From: Burkholderiales bacterium
Lineage (GTDB): Bacteria; Pseudomonadota; Gammaproteobacteria; Burkholderiales; Burkholderiaceae_C
NCBI GenBank assembly: GCA_025350145.1
Contig: JANXYH010000090.1
Location: forward strand, 1-64,000
Length of the DNA stretch: 64,000 nt
Direction of reading: 5' to 3'
The notes beneath the pieces were generated by a model, which was not told the origin of the DNA, searched no databases, and was given only the letters and a program-made list of their open reading frames with translations. How positions within the stretch are numbered: the first letter of the stretch is position 1; each line of letters starts with the position of its first letter. A program made the translations under genes and the position numbers. Below, one piece after another: positions 49,420 to 58,787 of this stretch.

Positions 49420-50025
49420 TCAACCCTGGGCCAGGCGGCGCTCGACAAAGTCCAGGCGGTCCTGGCCCCAGAACAACTCGTCGCCAATCACGTAGCTCGG
49501 TGCGCCGAACACGCCGGCAGCCATGGCCTGGGCAGTGGCGGCCTCGTAGCGCTCATGGGCGGCCTGCGAGTGGGCGTCCTCGAGACGGCGCGCCGGCAGG
49601 CCCTGTTCGGCCAAGAGTGCCGACAGCACCGCCTCGTCGGCGATGTTGCGCTGCTCGGCCCAGACCGCGCGCAACACCGCCCCGCTGATCGCCATCGCCG
49701 CCTCGGCACCGTCACGCGTCGCCACCGCCAGGATCAGCTTGGCGGCGTCGTCACCGGCCACCGGAAAGTACTGCGGCTCCAGGTGCAGCGGGGCGTTCAG
49801 GTGGGCGCTGAAACGGCGCAACTCCTGCAACCGGTAGGCCAGGCGCTGCGGCGCCCGCTTGGCCAGGGGCAGCCCGCCGGAGCTCGGAAACACCCTGCCG
49901 CCCAGGTCGATCGGCAGCACTGCGATCTCGGCCTCGGCCGCACGCGCCATGCGCCAGAAGCGCTGGTGCCCAAGGTAGGCCCAAGGCGACTGGGGGGCAA
50001 AGTAGTAGTCAACGGCAATGCTCAT
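49420..50025 (-). CDS. 2-hydroxychromene-2-carboxylate isomerase-like (DsbA/GST-kappa fold)
   Basis: 201 residues from MSIAVDYYFAPQSPWAYLG; the ORF track starts 5 codons earlier. The SPWAY motif places the catalytic Ser that binds glutathione. FAPSYVIGDELFWGQDRLDFV-type sequence (FGAPSYVIGDELFWGQDRL) closes the fold. Relatives isomerise HCCA in naphthalene breakdown, but many chromosomal copies have no known substrate. It stands 0.7 kb from the catabolic locus, though on the opposite strand and separated by another gene, so a link is speculative. Confidence 0.87.
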   Translation of the reverse strand: MSIAVDYYFAPQSPWAYLGHQRFWRMARAAEAEIAVLPIDLGGRVFPSSGGLPLAKRAPQRLAYRLQELRRFSAHLNAPLHLEPQYFPVAGDDAAKLILAVATRDGAEAAMAISGAVLRAVWAEQRNIADEAVLSALLAEQGLPARRLEDAHSQAAHERYEAATAQAMAAGVFGAPSYVIGDELFWGQDRLDFVERRLAQG

Positions 50026-50182
50026 GGACGGCTCCGGCAAGACAGGGCGGGGCGAGTGTAGGGGGCAAGGCTGAGACCAAGTACAGCCGGCCAGCCGCCC
50101 TGGCCCAGTCGCTACCGGGCGCTAAACTGAACCCGACCCAGCGGCGCCAACATGACTGCGGGCACAGCACTGGAGCGAGACC

Positions 50183-50584
50183 ATGGAACCCCTGAACAGG
50201 CATCGCGACCCCGCAGCCAAGCCTGCGCCGCCGATGGTGGCGCGCGTCGCATCGTCCTGCCTTGCCCTGGCGCTGTGGCTGGCTGCAGCCGAGGTCGCGG
50301 TCGCTGCGGACGCATCCGACCCGTCGCGCTGGCCGGCGACCGTCAGCCAGGCCGTGGCCATGGTCGTGGCCCGGCTCACGCCCAGCCAGCAGTCGATCGT
50401 GCGCGGAACCAGCAAAGACAACCTGTTCATGCTCGAGGGCGAATGGGGCGAGGACATCAAGGCCCGGCTGGGTCTGGAGCAGGGCAACCGAGCACTGCTG
50501 CTGGCCGCCTGCGACAAACCCTGCAATGCCGAGCAGGCGACCAAGGTTCTGATCGAGGCCGCCTGGGAGGCGTTGCGGCGCTGA
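50183..50584 (+). CDS. Exported DUF6794-like protein
   Basis: 133 residues. A signal peptide (ASSCLALALWLAAAEVAVAA) precedes a compact domain starting WPATVSQAVAMVVARLTP and continuing NLFMLEGEWGEDIKARLGL with a short Cys loop (ACDKPCN). I associate this with the DUF6794 family, whose function is unknown. An internal start at MVARVASS (50234) is also plausible. Confidence 0.7.
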   Translation: MEPLNRHRDPAAKPAPPMVARVASSCLALALWLAAAEVAVAADASDPSRWPATVSQAVAMVVARLTPSQQSIVRGTSKDNLFMLEGEWGEDIKARLGLEQGNRALLLAACDKPCNAEQATKVLIEAAWEALRR

Positions 50585-50744
50585 CTTGCAGGATGCGGTG
50601 GGACACACCCCGCATCATGGAAGGCTTGTAGATCAAATCGAGGCAATGCCCGGACGGAGGCCACGCCGTCGGGGGCTGCAGCCCGGAGGCCTCGGCGGGG
50701 CGACCAAGACGCCCGCCTGTCAACCTGTCAGCTTTGGGCGACAG

Positions 50745-51425
50745 TTACGGTGGCGGCCTTCGGCCTTTGGCAGCGGTTCTGGTCAACCCGCTACGTCCGG
50801 GGCGCTTTTGCGGCTCAGCGCTCTCGTCCTCGGCAGGGACATCCACACTTTCCAGAGCCGACAGGATTCGAAGCGCGAAAGCGCAGCCGCGCTTGCGGTC
50901 ATCTGGCGTCAACCTCGACATGGCCGGGGCCAGGGCGGAGTGATCGGCGAGATACCCGACCGCCTCTTCAACGACATGCAAGCCCCTTTTGGTCAGGTGC
51001 ACCAAGAATCCACCGCTGTGGCCCGGGTCCGGTAGGCGCTCTGCGAACCCCGCTTCGACGAGCCGATCGACCTTCTTGGTGATTGCGCCCGAAGTGACCA
51101 ACAGTGCGCGATAGAGGTCCGTCGGTCGCTTGACGTAGGGAGGGCCGCTGCGTCGCAGCGCCAGCATCACCCGCATGTCGCCGCCGTTGATGCCGTACGC
51201 CTTCTGGCAGTGCCGGTCATAGGCGCGGTCCACCAGCGTGCCCAGGCGCATGAAATAGATCGCGAGCAGGAAGTTCTGCAGATCGAGGTCGGTCCGCTCT
51301 CGCTGCCATTGAATGCTGATCAGTTCACTCAAGCTGGGTCCAGTGCCGCTTGTCTGGCTCGCTTCGTCCTGCTGCCCAAGATCACGACGTGCGTTGGCCC
51401 GATTGCTGTTTTTTTGCTCTTCCAT
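50745..51425 (-). CDS. MarR-family transcriptional regulator
   Basis: 226 residues, preceded by AAGGAG about 10 bases before the ATG. The winged-helix core is visible at YGINGGDMRVMLALRRSGPPY, DLYRALLVTSGAITKKVDRLVEAGFAERL and the wing DPGHSGGFLVHLTKRG. A Ser/Asn-rich N-terminus and a basic Pro/Arg C-terminus are longer than in typical MarR proteins (about 150 residues). It is divergent from the ABC importer operon. It probably represses both that operon and the reductase operon through the palindromes at 51541 and 58758, with relief by an aromatic ligand; this is inferred. Confidence 0.9.
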   Translation of the reverse strand: MEEQKNSNRANARRDLGQQDEASQTSGTGPSLSELISIQWQRERTDLDLQNFLLAIYFMRLGTLVDRAYDRHCQKAYGINGGDMRVMLALRRSGPPYVKRPTDLYRALLVTSGAITKKVDRLVEAGFAERLPDPGHSGGFLVHLTKRGLHVVEEAVGYLADHSALAPAMSRLTPDDRKRGCAFALRILSALESVDVPAEDESAEPQKRPGRSGLTRTAAKGRRPPP

Positions 51426-51431
51426 AGAACT
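51418..51431. promoter_or_regulatory. Weak third copy of the operator-like palindrome
   Basis: TCTTCCATAGAACT overlaps the start codon of the MarR gene and matches 11 of 14 bases of the 51541 palindrome. It could serve autoregulation, but part of the match is forced by the Met-Glu-Glu codons, so support is weak. Confidence 0.3.
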
Positions 51432-51540
51432 CGATCTCCTTCAGCTCAATCATCTTAGAGGCTGGCCGCGGCTCATGACGACCGCACAGCGCCAATGAAT
51501 TGAGGGTTTTCCTCATATGATTTGAATGCTGCCTCATGTA

Positions 51541-51554
51541 TCTTCCATGGAAGA
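51541..51554. promoter_or_regulatory. Palindromic operator candidate, importer operon
   Basis: TCTTCCATGGAAGA is a perfect 14-bp palindrome, 71 bases before the start of the substrate-binding protein gene and between divergent MarR and importer genes. The core ATCTTCCATGGAAG recurs at 58758-58771 before the reductase gene. MarR proteins bind palindromes of this size. Confidence 0.78.
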
Positions 51555-51624
51555 CGATATGGATCAAGACTCAACTCGCGGGTTCGATCTAGGCGATCCC
51601 GCTCTCTTCCCAAGGTGACCTCCC

Positions 51625-52812
51625 ATGACACTGTCCGTCGCTCGCCTGCTGACAGGCTTGACCGCTGCATGCGTTCTCATCACCGCCCCAGTTGGGGCAT
51701 CCGCACAGGAAACGGTGAAGATCGGTTTCGTCGGTCCTTACACCGGGCCCTTTGCGGTAGCGGGGCAGTCTTTTCGCCAGGGTATCGAGGCCTACATGGC
51801 GCTCAACGGCGACAAGGCGGGCGGCGTCAAGGTCGAGGTCATCCACCGCGACAGTGCCGGTGCCGATCCGACGCTGGCCAAGCGTCTGGCCGAGGAACTG
51901 GTGGTCAAGGACAAGGTCGCCATGCTCGGCGGCTTCTACCTGAGTCCTGAAGTGGCCGCTACCGCGCCCGTGGCCAATGCCGCGAAGGTGCCGCTGTTCA
52001 TTGTCAACGCCGCCACACCGGCCTTGATGAAGATGTCGCCGTACTTCGTGCGCATGGGCCAGGCCATCAACCAGCCGGCTGAACTGGCCGCCACCTATGC
52101 CAGGCAGCAGGGAAAGTCGCGCGGCTATGTCGCCGTGGCCGACTACGGGCCCGGGCATCTGGTCGAAGAAGCCTTCACGGCCAAGTTCACGGCCGAAGGC
52201 GGGCAGATGATCGGCAACGTGCGTATCCCGCTCAACACCGCAGACTTTGCGCCGTTGGCGGAACGGATCGCCAATGCCAACCCCGACGTGCTGCAGATTT
52301 TCCTGCCGCCGGGGGCCGCATCGGTGGGCTTTAACAAAGCGCTGGCGGCGCGGGGCCTGACGCAGAAGGTGCTGATCATCGGCCAGGGCGAAGCGGAGGA
52401 CAGCGACCTGCCGATGTTCGACGATTCGATCGTCGGCTTCAAGTCGATCATCTACATAGATGCCAACGCCAAGAACGCCGAGAACACGGCCTTCGCAAAC
52501 TGGCTGGTCAAGAACGTGGGCCCCACCGCCCGGCCGAATTCCTTCAGCATCGGCGCCTTTGATGCGATGCACCTGGCCTACAAGATGCTCGCCGAGCAAG
52601 CCGGCAAGCCCTTTGACGGCACGCTCGCGTTGAAGTCGTTGCCCGGCTACACCTTCAAGAGCCCTCGCGGCCCGGTGACGATCGACCCGGCGACCCGGGA
52701 GCTGGTGCAGAACTTCTACCTGCGCGAGGTGGTCAAGGGTGCCGATGGCGTGAAGCGCAATCAGGTCATCAAGATCTGGGAGCAGGTCAAGCCCACGCCG
52801 CTCAAGGGATGA
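51625..52812 (+). CDS. Branched-chain-amino-acid-type ABC substrate-binding protein
   Basis: 395 residues. A signal peptide ends at ASA (about residue 27), then QETVKIGFVGPYTGPFA starts a type I periplasmic binding protein (Peripla_BP_6). AAGGTGACC lies before the ATG. Members of this HAAT class in catabolic loci often bind aromatic carboxylates instead of amino acids. It is the first gene of a complete importer (SBP, LivH, LivM, LivG, LivF) transcribed away from the MarR gene and behind a palindromic operator. Confidence 0.92.
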   Translation: MTLSVARLLTGLTAACVLITAPVGASAQETVKIGFVGPYTGPFAVAGQSFRQGIEAYMALNGDKAGGVKVEVIHRDSAGADPTLAKRLAEELVVKDKVAMLGGFYLSPEVAATAPVANAAKVPLFIVNAATPALMKMSPYFVRMGQAINQPAELAATYARQQGKSRGYVAVADYGPGHLVEEAFTAKFTAEGGQMIGNVRIPLNTADFAPLAERIANANPDVLQIFLPPGAASVGFNKALAARGLTQKVLIIGQGEAEDSDLPMFDDSIVGFKSIIYIDANAKNAENTAFANWLVKNVGPTARPNSFSIGAFDAMHLAYKMLAEQAGKPFDGTLALKSLPGYTFKSPRGPVTIDPATRELVQNFYLREVVKGADGVKRNQVIKIWEQVKPTPLKG

Positions 52813-52867
52813 GGCCTAGCGGCGATCCCTCGTCGCCGCCTGACGGCCGAAACGGCGGCACCTGCCC

Positions 52868-53731
52868 GTGAGTTCCGCTGCCTTCATCCTGCTGTACGGC
52901 CTGTCGTACGGCTTGGTCCTGTGCCTGATCGCGCTCGGCCTGGTTGTGACGATGGGCCTGATGCGGGTCATCAACCTCGCCCACGGCGCCTTCGCTGCCA
53001 TCGGCGGCTACCTCGCGATCAGCCTGATGCAACAGCAGGGCTGGCCCTACGCGCTGGCGGTGCCGGCGGCCGTGCTGGCGGTGGCCGTGTTCGGCGTCGT
53101 CGCCGAGCGCCTGCTCTACGTCCACCTCTACAAGCGCAGCGACCTCGACCAGGTGCTCGTCACCATCGGCTTCAACTTTGTCGTGATTGCACTGTTGACC
53201 ATGCTGTTCGGCCCCAACATCGTGCGCATCGAGCTGCCCGGCTATCTGAAGGGCAACCTCGACCTCGGCATCCGGGAGTTCGAGACCTACCGCGTGGTGT
53301 CCGCCGCGATCTGTCTGGCCGTCATCGGCGCGCTCTGGTGGGTGTTCGAGCGCACCAGCACCGGCGCCCGCCTTCGCGCTGCGGTAGACAACCGCGGCAT
53401 GGCGCAGGCCATGGGCATGAATGTGCCCTTGCTGTTTTCCGCCACCTTCGCGCTGGGTTGCGGCCTGGCCGCGCTGGGCGGGATTCTCGCGGCGCCCATG
53501 CTGCCGATCGAGCCGATGTGGCCGCTCAAGTACCTGGTGCTGGTCATCGTGGCTCTCGCGGGGCACGGTCAGGTGACCGCGTCGGTGGTGGTTGCGGTCA
53601 TCGTCGGTCTGGTCGAGACCGCCGGCCGCTATCTGTTCCCCCAGTCCGGTGGCTTCCTGATCTACCTGCTGCTCATCGGCCTGATGGTGTGGCGGCCCGA
53701 CGGCCTGCTCGCGCGACGCCGGACGACCTGA
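52868..53731 (+). CDS. livH: ABC importer permease, LivH type
   Basis: 287 residues from a GTG (MSSAAFILLYGLSYGLVLC). Eight or so TM helices. LivH signature is VTMGLMRVINLAHGAFAAIGGYLA, with GARLRAAVDNRGMAQAMGMNV in the coupling loop. It forms the translocation pathway with LivM. Confidence 0.93.
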   Translation: MSSAAFILLYGLSYGLVLCLIALGLVVTMGLMRVINLAHGAFAAIGGYLAISLMQQQGWPYALAVPAAVLAVAVFGVVAERLLYVHLYKRSDLDQVLVTIGFNFVVIALLTMLFGPNIVRIELPGYLKGNLDLGIREFETYRVVSAAICLAVIGALWWVFERTSTGARLRAAVDNRGMAQAMGMNVPLLFSATFALGCGLAALGGILAAPMLPIEPMWPLKYLVLVIVALAGHGQVTASVVVAVIVGLVETAGRYLFPQSGGFLIYLLLIGLMVWRPDGLLARRRTT

Positions 53732-53735
53732 AGCC

Positions 53736-54719
53736 ATGACTTCGCTCCCGCCCGATTCCATCCTCAATCGGCACCGTTGGCGTGTTGGCGAGTTTGTGTG
53801 GCTCGCCGCCGCAGTGGCTTGCTATTTCCTGTTCCCGCAATACCTGACGCTCGGCACCTCGGTGCTTGTGATGGTGCTGCTGGTGCTCTCCTACGACCTG
53901 CTGCTGGGATTCTCCGGCGTGCTCTCCTTCGGGCACGCCGTGTTCTTCGGTCTTGGCGCCTTCACCGCCGGCTGGCTGTCGCTTGCCGGCTGGGCCGAAC
54001 CGATCAGTGTCGTGCTGGTTGCGGGAGTTGTCGCGGCTGTTCTGGCTGCCCTGGTGGGGCCCTTTCTCCTGCGACTCACCGGCCTGCCGCTGCTGATGGT
54101 GACCCTGGCGCTCGGCGTGTTGGTGTTCGAGGCCGCCCACAAGGCCACCCGCATCACCGGCGGCGACGACGGCCTGGCCGGCATCCAGTTCGACGCGATC
54201 CTCGGGCGCTTCGACTGGGGCCTCGGAGGCAGTACCGCCTATCTTTACGTGCTGGCCTGGCTGGTGCTGCTGTTCGTCCTGCTCAAGCGTGTGGTGGCCT
54301 CGCCCTTCGGTGTGATGCTTCAGGGCGTGCGCGAGAACCCGGCGCGCATGCGCCTGATCGGCAACCGGGTGCTGCCGCACTTGACGGTGGCCTACGCGAT
54401 CAGCGGTGCCGTGGCCGGCATGGCCGGCGCGCTGTTCACGCAGGCCAATGCCTTTGTCGGTCTCGGCGTATTGGCGCTGGACACCTCCGTCGATGTGCTC
54501 GTCATGCTGGTGCTGGGCGGTATCGGCAGCCTCTATGGCGCCTTCATCGGTGCGCCGGCCTATATGCTGCTGAAGCACTTCTCTTCGCAGTGGAACCCGT
54601 ACTACTGGATGTTGATCATCGGCGCGCTGCTCATCGCGGTGGTGCTGTTCGGGCGGGGTGGTTTGCTCGGGCTGGCGCAGACCCTGAGTCGCAAGTTCTT
54701 GCGCCGGGGTAACCCATGA
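53736..54719 (+). CDS. livM: ABC importer permease, LivM type
   Basis: 327 residues with about ten TM helices. LivM features: LSYDLLLGFSGVLSFGHAVFFGLGAF, TGGDDGLAGIQFD, VRENPARMRLIGNRV and LVLGGIGSLYGAFIGA. It begins 4 bases after livH and overlaps livG by ATGA. Confidence 0.94.
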   Translation: MTSLPPDSILNRHRWRVGEFVWLAAAVACYFLFPQYLTLGTSVLVMVLLVLSYDLLLGFSGVLSFGHAVFFGLGAFTAGWLSLAGWAEPISVVLVAGVVAAVLAALVGPFLLRLTGLPLLMVTLALGVLVFEAAHKATRITGGDDGLAGIQFDAILGRFDWGLGGSTAYLYVLAWLVLLFVLLKRVVASPFGVMLQGVRENPARMRLIGNRVLPHLTVAYAISGAVAGMAGALFTQANAFVGLGVLALDTSVDVLVMLVLGGIGSLYGAFIGAPAYMLLKHFSSQWNPYYWMLIIGALLIAVVLFGRGGLLGLAQTLSRKFLRRGNP

Positions 54720-55496
54720 CTGCCGCAGTCGCCGCTCTGCAGGCCAGCGGCCTGTCCAAGCATTTCGGTGCGCTTCATGTCACGCAGGATGTCAGCTTGA
54801 CCCTGCCCAGCGGCGCTCGCACGGCACTGATCGGGCCCAACGGCGCCGGCAAGACGACGCTGGTCAACCTGCTGACCGGCGTCTTGCAGGCCGACGCCGG
54901 GAAGCTGCGGCTGTTCGGCGAAGAGGTCAGTGCGGCTTCGGCGGCGGTACGAACGCGCAAGGGTCTGGTGCGGACCTTCCAGATATCGAGCCTCTTCGCG
55001 CAGCTGACCGTGCTCGAGAACGTCTTCATCGCCGTCACGCAGGCCGCGGGCCGGGGCTTCGACTTCTGGCGTCCGGCTGGCAGACAGCGCGATCTGCTCG
55101 AGCGCACCGAGTCACTGCTCGAACAACTCAAGCTGCAGGGCGACATGCACCGCAAGGTGACGGAGATCGCCTACGGCCGCCAGCGGTTGGTGGAAATCGC
55201 GATCGCGCTCGCATTGCATCCGAAGGTGTTGCTGCTCGACGAGCCCGCTGCAGGCATCCCGAGCAACGAACTCGACTTGCTGCACGGCGCCATCGACACC
55301 CTCCCGCTCGACATCGCCGTGCTGATGATCGAGCACGACATGGAAATGGTGCGCCGCTTCGCATCGGAGGTGGCGGTGATGGTCAACGGGGCGCTGCTGA
55401 TGTCGGGTAAACCCAAGGACGTGATGTCGCATCCTGAAGTGCAGGCTGTCTACCTGGGCGCCGCCGGCAAGAAGCGCTTCGACGGGAAGGCGGCCA

Positions 55497-55504
<8 letters not shown>
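54716..55504 (+). CDS. livG: ABC importer ATPase, LivG type
   Basis: 262 residues. Walker A is GPNGAGKTTLVNLLTG, Walker B is VLLLDEPAAGIPSNE, and the His switch is IEHDMEMV. The LSGGQ signature is degenerate (IAYGRQRLVEIA), which is common in LivG. It pairs with LivF to drive import. ATGA coupling with livM; it overlaps livF by 8 bases. Confidence 0.95.
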
Positions 55505-56192
<688 letters not shown>

Positions 56193-56209
56193 ACATGGAA
56201 GGCCAAGCA

Positions 56210-56965
56210 ATGAAATTCTCCGGCAAGGTGGCCATCGTCACCGGTGCCCAGACCGGCATCGGGCTGGCCATCGCGCAGCGTCTGGCAGGCGAGGGCGCCG
56301 CCATGGTGCTGGCCGACATCGCGGATGCCGCGCCGCAGGCGCGCGAGCTTCAGGCCGGTGGCGCGCGAGCACTGGCACTGAAGGTCGACGTGGCCGACGA
56401 AGACTCGGTGCGGGCGATGGTCGAACGCACCGTGACCGAGTTCGGTCGCATCGACATCCTCGTCAACAACGCAGCCATCGCCGCGACCATTCAGTTGCGG
56501 CCCTTCGAGGAGATCTCGGTCGCCGAATGGCGGCGCATGCAGGACGTCAACGCGATGGGCCCCTTCCTGTGCACGCGCGCGGTGGCCGCACACATGCGGC
56601 GGCAGCAGTCCGGCCGGATCGTCAACATCACTTCGGGTACCGCCTTCAAGGGCGCGCCCTTCATGCTGGACTATGTGGCCAGCAAAGGCGCGCTGATGAC
56701 GATGACGCGGTCGCTGGCGCACGAACTCGGGCCGGCCTTCATCACCGTCAACGCGGTGTCTCCCGGGTACACGCTGAGCGAAGGGAACCTGGGCAACACC
56801 GCCTTTCTCGCGACCTATCGCGAGGCCGCCATTGCCACGCGCGCCTTGCCGCGCGACGGCTGGCCATCGGACATCGTCGGCGCCGTGGCGTTTCTGGCCA
56901 GTGACGACGCAGCCTTCATCTCTGGGCAGATCCTCGCCGTCGACGGCGGCTCGGTCTACCACTGA
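56210..56965 (+). CDS. Short-chain dehydrogenase/reductase (SDR) 1
   Basis: 251 residues. I place the start at MKFSGKVAIVTGAQTG because GGAAGG lies 7 bases before that ATG; the ORF-track ATG at 56195 is only 2 bases after livF and has no site. Cofactor motif is TGAQTGIG, then NNAA, and the active site is the Ser of NITSGTA with YVASK. The C-terminus VDGGSVYH ends as in classic SDRs. It probably oxidises a hydroxyl or cis-dihydrodiol intermediate made by the Rieske oxygenases; this is contextual. Confidence 0.91.
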   Translation: MKFSGKVAIVTGAQTGIGLAIAQRLAGEGAAMVLADIADAAPQARELQAGGARALALKVDVADEDSVRAMVERTVTEFGRIDILVNNAAIAATIQLRPFEEISVAEWRRMQDVNAMGPFLCTRAVAAHMRRQQSGRIVNITSGTAFKGAPFMLDYVASKGALMTMTRSLAHELGPAFITVNAVSPGYTLSEGNLGNTAFLATYREAAIATRALPRDGWPSDIVGAVAFLASDDAAFISGQILAVDGGSVYH

Positions 56966-56979
56966 ACGAGGTCAGCCCC

Positions 56980-58275
56980 ATGCTGAACAAGGAAGTCAAC
57001 GAGCGGCTCTGCCGGGTCGGCCCCGAGCAGCCGATGGGGCGCGCGCTGCGCCGTTACTGGCTGCCGGTGCTGCTGTCGTCCGAACTTGAGCCGAATGGCG
57101 AGCCCAAGACCGTCGAGTTTTTGGGCGAGCGCTTCGTCGCCTGGCGCGATCAGCAAGGCCGCCTGGGGGTGTTTGCCGAGCACTGTCTGCACCGAGGCAC
57201 CTCGATGCAGTTGGCCCGCGCCGAAGGCGACGGTCTGCGCTGCGTCTATCACGGCTGGAAGTTCGCCGTCGACGGGCAGGTGCTCGACACGCCCAATGTC
57301 GCCGACCCGCAGTTCAAGCACCGCATCAAGGGGCGCGCCCATCCCGTGCGCGAGGCGGGCGGCCTGCTCTGGGCCTACCTGGGCCCGCGCGACCGGGAGC
57401 CGGAGTTTCCGCGCTGGCCATGGATGGACCTGCCCGATGCCAACCGGCTGGTGACGCGGCACCTCGAGGAATGCAACTTCGTGCAGGTGATCGAAGGCCT
57501 GGTCGATTCTTCGCACCTCGGCCTGCTGCACATGAACGGCCTGCGCCAGGCAGGTGGCACCGATCTCGGCTTCGCGCAGAAGGTCAGCTCGATGCAACAC
57601 AACCTGGCGCCGAGGCTGGAGGCGGAAGAAGCGCCGTTCGGCTTCTACTACGCTGCACTGCGCGACATCCAGGATGACCAAGGCAGCCGGACCGAGGCCC
57701 GGGTGGCGGCGTTCGTCTCGCCGTGCATCGTGCTGAACCCGAACGGCGACATCGCCACCTTCGTCGTTCCGATGTCCGATACCAGGACCGCCTTCATCCA
57801 TGTGTTTTGGAGCCAGACGCAGCAGCTCAATCGTGACCCGCTGCGCAGCCGGCACCTCGAGTTCATCGGCCTGACGCCGCAGGTGCTCGACGCGTTTGGC
57901 CTGACCGAAGACACGCTCGGGCGGGTCGACCGGCCCGGCCCGCACAACAACTTCATGCAGGACCGCCAGGCGATGCGCAGCGGCGAAAGCTGGAGCGGCA
58001 TGCCGGGTCTGATCGAGGAGGACGTAGCGGCTTCGGTGTCTGCCGGTCCGCTGCGTGACCGCGCCAACGAGACGCTTTCGGCGTCCGACATCGGGATTGC
58101 GCGGCTGTACCGGGCCTTGCTGTCCTGCGCCGATGTGGTCGAGATGGGCAGCGACCCGCTGGGCATCCGGCGCGGCGTCGATTGGTCGCAGGTGGCCGGC
58201 ACGAACGCCGTGCTCGGCGCCCGTCGATGGCAGGACCTGCTGCCCCAGCGAACCTCCGAGAAGGAGCCTGCATGA
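56980..58275 (+). CDS. Rieske non-heme iron oxygenase alpha subunit 1 (phthalate-dioxygenase-like)
   Basis: 431 residues. Rieske cluster ligands are Cys69, His71, Cys88 and His91 (EHCLHRG, CVYHGWKF). The mononuclear iron site is in EGLVDSSHLGLLH with His179 and His184, and bridging Asp176 links subunits. The length and lack of a beta-subunit gene fit the homomultimeric phthalate 4,5-dioxygenase/phenoxybenzoate dioxygenase branch. It would oxygenate an aromatic ring or O-demethylate an aryl ether, using electrons from the reductase at 58788. The stop overlaps the hemerythrin start (ATGA). Confidence 0.92.
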   Translation: MLNKEVNERLCRVGPEQPMGRALRRYWLPVLLSSELEPNGEPKTVEFLGERFVAWRDQQGRLGVFAEHCLHRGTSMQLARAEGDGLRCVYHGWKFAVDGQVLDTPNVADPQFKHRIKGRAHPVREAGGLLWAYLGPRDREPEFPRWPWMDLPDANRLVTRHLEECNFVQVIEGLVDSSHLGLLHMNGLRQAGGTDLGFAQKVSSMQHNLAPRLEAEEAPFGFYYAALRDIQDDQGSRTEARVAAFVSPCIVLNPNGDIATFVVPMSDTRTAFIHVFWSQTQQLNRDPLRSRHLEFIGLTPQVLDAFGLTEDTLGRVDRPGPHNNFMQDRQAMRSGESWSGMPGLIEEDVAASVSAGPLRDRANETLSASDIGIARLYRALLSCADVVEMGSDPLGIRRGVDWSQVAGTNAVLGARRWQDLLPQRTSEKEPA

Positions 58276-58730
58276 GCGCATCCCAAGCCGCCGTGTCGGC
58301 CGGTTTCGAGTGGACCGACGACTACGCGCTCGGCCACGAATCGATGGACGACACCCACCGCGAATTCGTCGGCTGCGTGGACGCGATGCTGCGCGCCAAT
58401 GACAGCGCGCTGGCCGCAGCGCTGGCCACGTTCGCCGATCATGCGCGCCGCCATTTCGCGGAAGAGGACGCGGCGATGCAGCAGACCGCCTATGGCTCTG
58501 CGGGTTGTCACATCGATGAGCATGCCGCCGTTCTGAAGTCGCTGGACGAAGTTCGCGCGGCATTCGATCAAGGCCATGTCGGCGTGGTGCGCTCCTTCGC
58601 GGCCGCGCTGGCGAACTGGTTTCCGGGACATGCGAGCGTGATGGATCAGGGCCTGGCGCGCTGGCTCGTGCAGCGCCGCTTGGGCGGCTCGCCGGTGGTG
58701 ATACGGCCGCGATCGTCCATGCCCGCGTGA
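58272..58730 (+). CDS. Bacterial hemerythrin
   Basis: 152 residues from MSASQAAVSAGFEWTDD, with AAGGAG before the ATG, coupled to the Rieske gene by ATGA. All seven di-iron ligands of hemerythrin are present: His22 (LGHESMDD), His61 and Glu65 (RRHFAEE), His80 and His84 (CHIDEH), His120 and Asp125 (FPGHASVMD). The spacing matches the classic protein with a 3-residue shift. It reversibly binds O2. Inside an oxygenase operon it could supply or sense O2; that role is inferred. Confidence 0.93.
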   Translation: MSASQAAVSAGFEWTDDYALGHESMDDTHREFVGCVDAMLRANDSALAAALATFADHARRHFAEEDAAMQQTAYGSAGCHIDEHAAVLKSLDEVRAAFDQGHVGVVRSFAAALANWFPGHASVMDQGLARWLVQRRLGGSPVVIRPRSSMPA

Positions 58731-58757
58731 CGCGAGCCCCACTCTTTTTGACTTTAT

Positions 58758-58773
58758 ATCTTCCATGGAAGCT
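58758..58773. promoter_or_regulatory. Palindromic operator candidate, reductase operon
   Basis: ATCTTCCATGGAAGCT holds the core ATCTTCCATGGAAG also found at 51540-51553. It lies just downstream of TTGACT (58748), a good -35, so a bound repressor would block RNA polymerase. The predicted transcript would start within a few bases of the reductase ATG at 58788. Confidence 0.78.
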
Positions 58774-58787
58774 CTTATGAGCGCGTG

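Noticed and set aside
49420-50025. HCCA isomerase as part of the catabolic locus
   Set aside because: Opposite strand, separated by an unrelated gene and the MarR gene, with no copy of the palindrome; linkage is only proximity.
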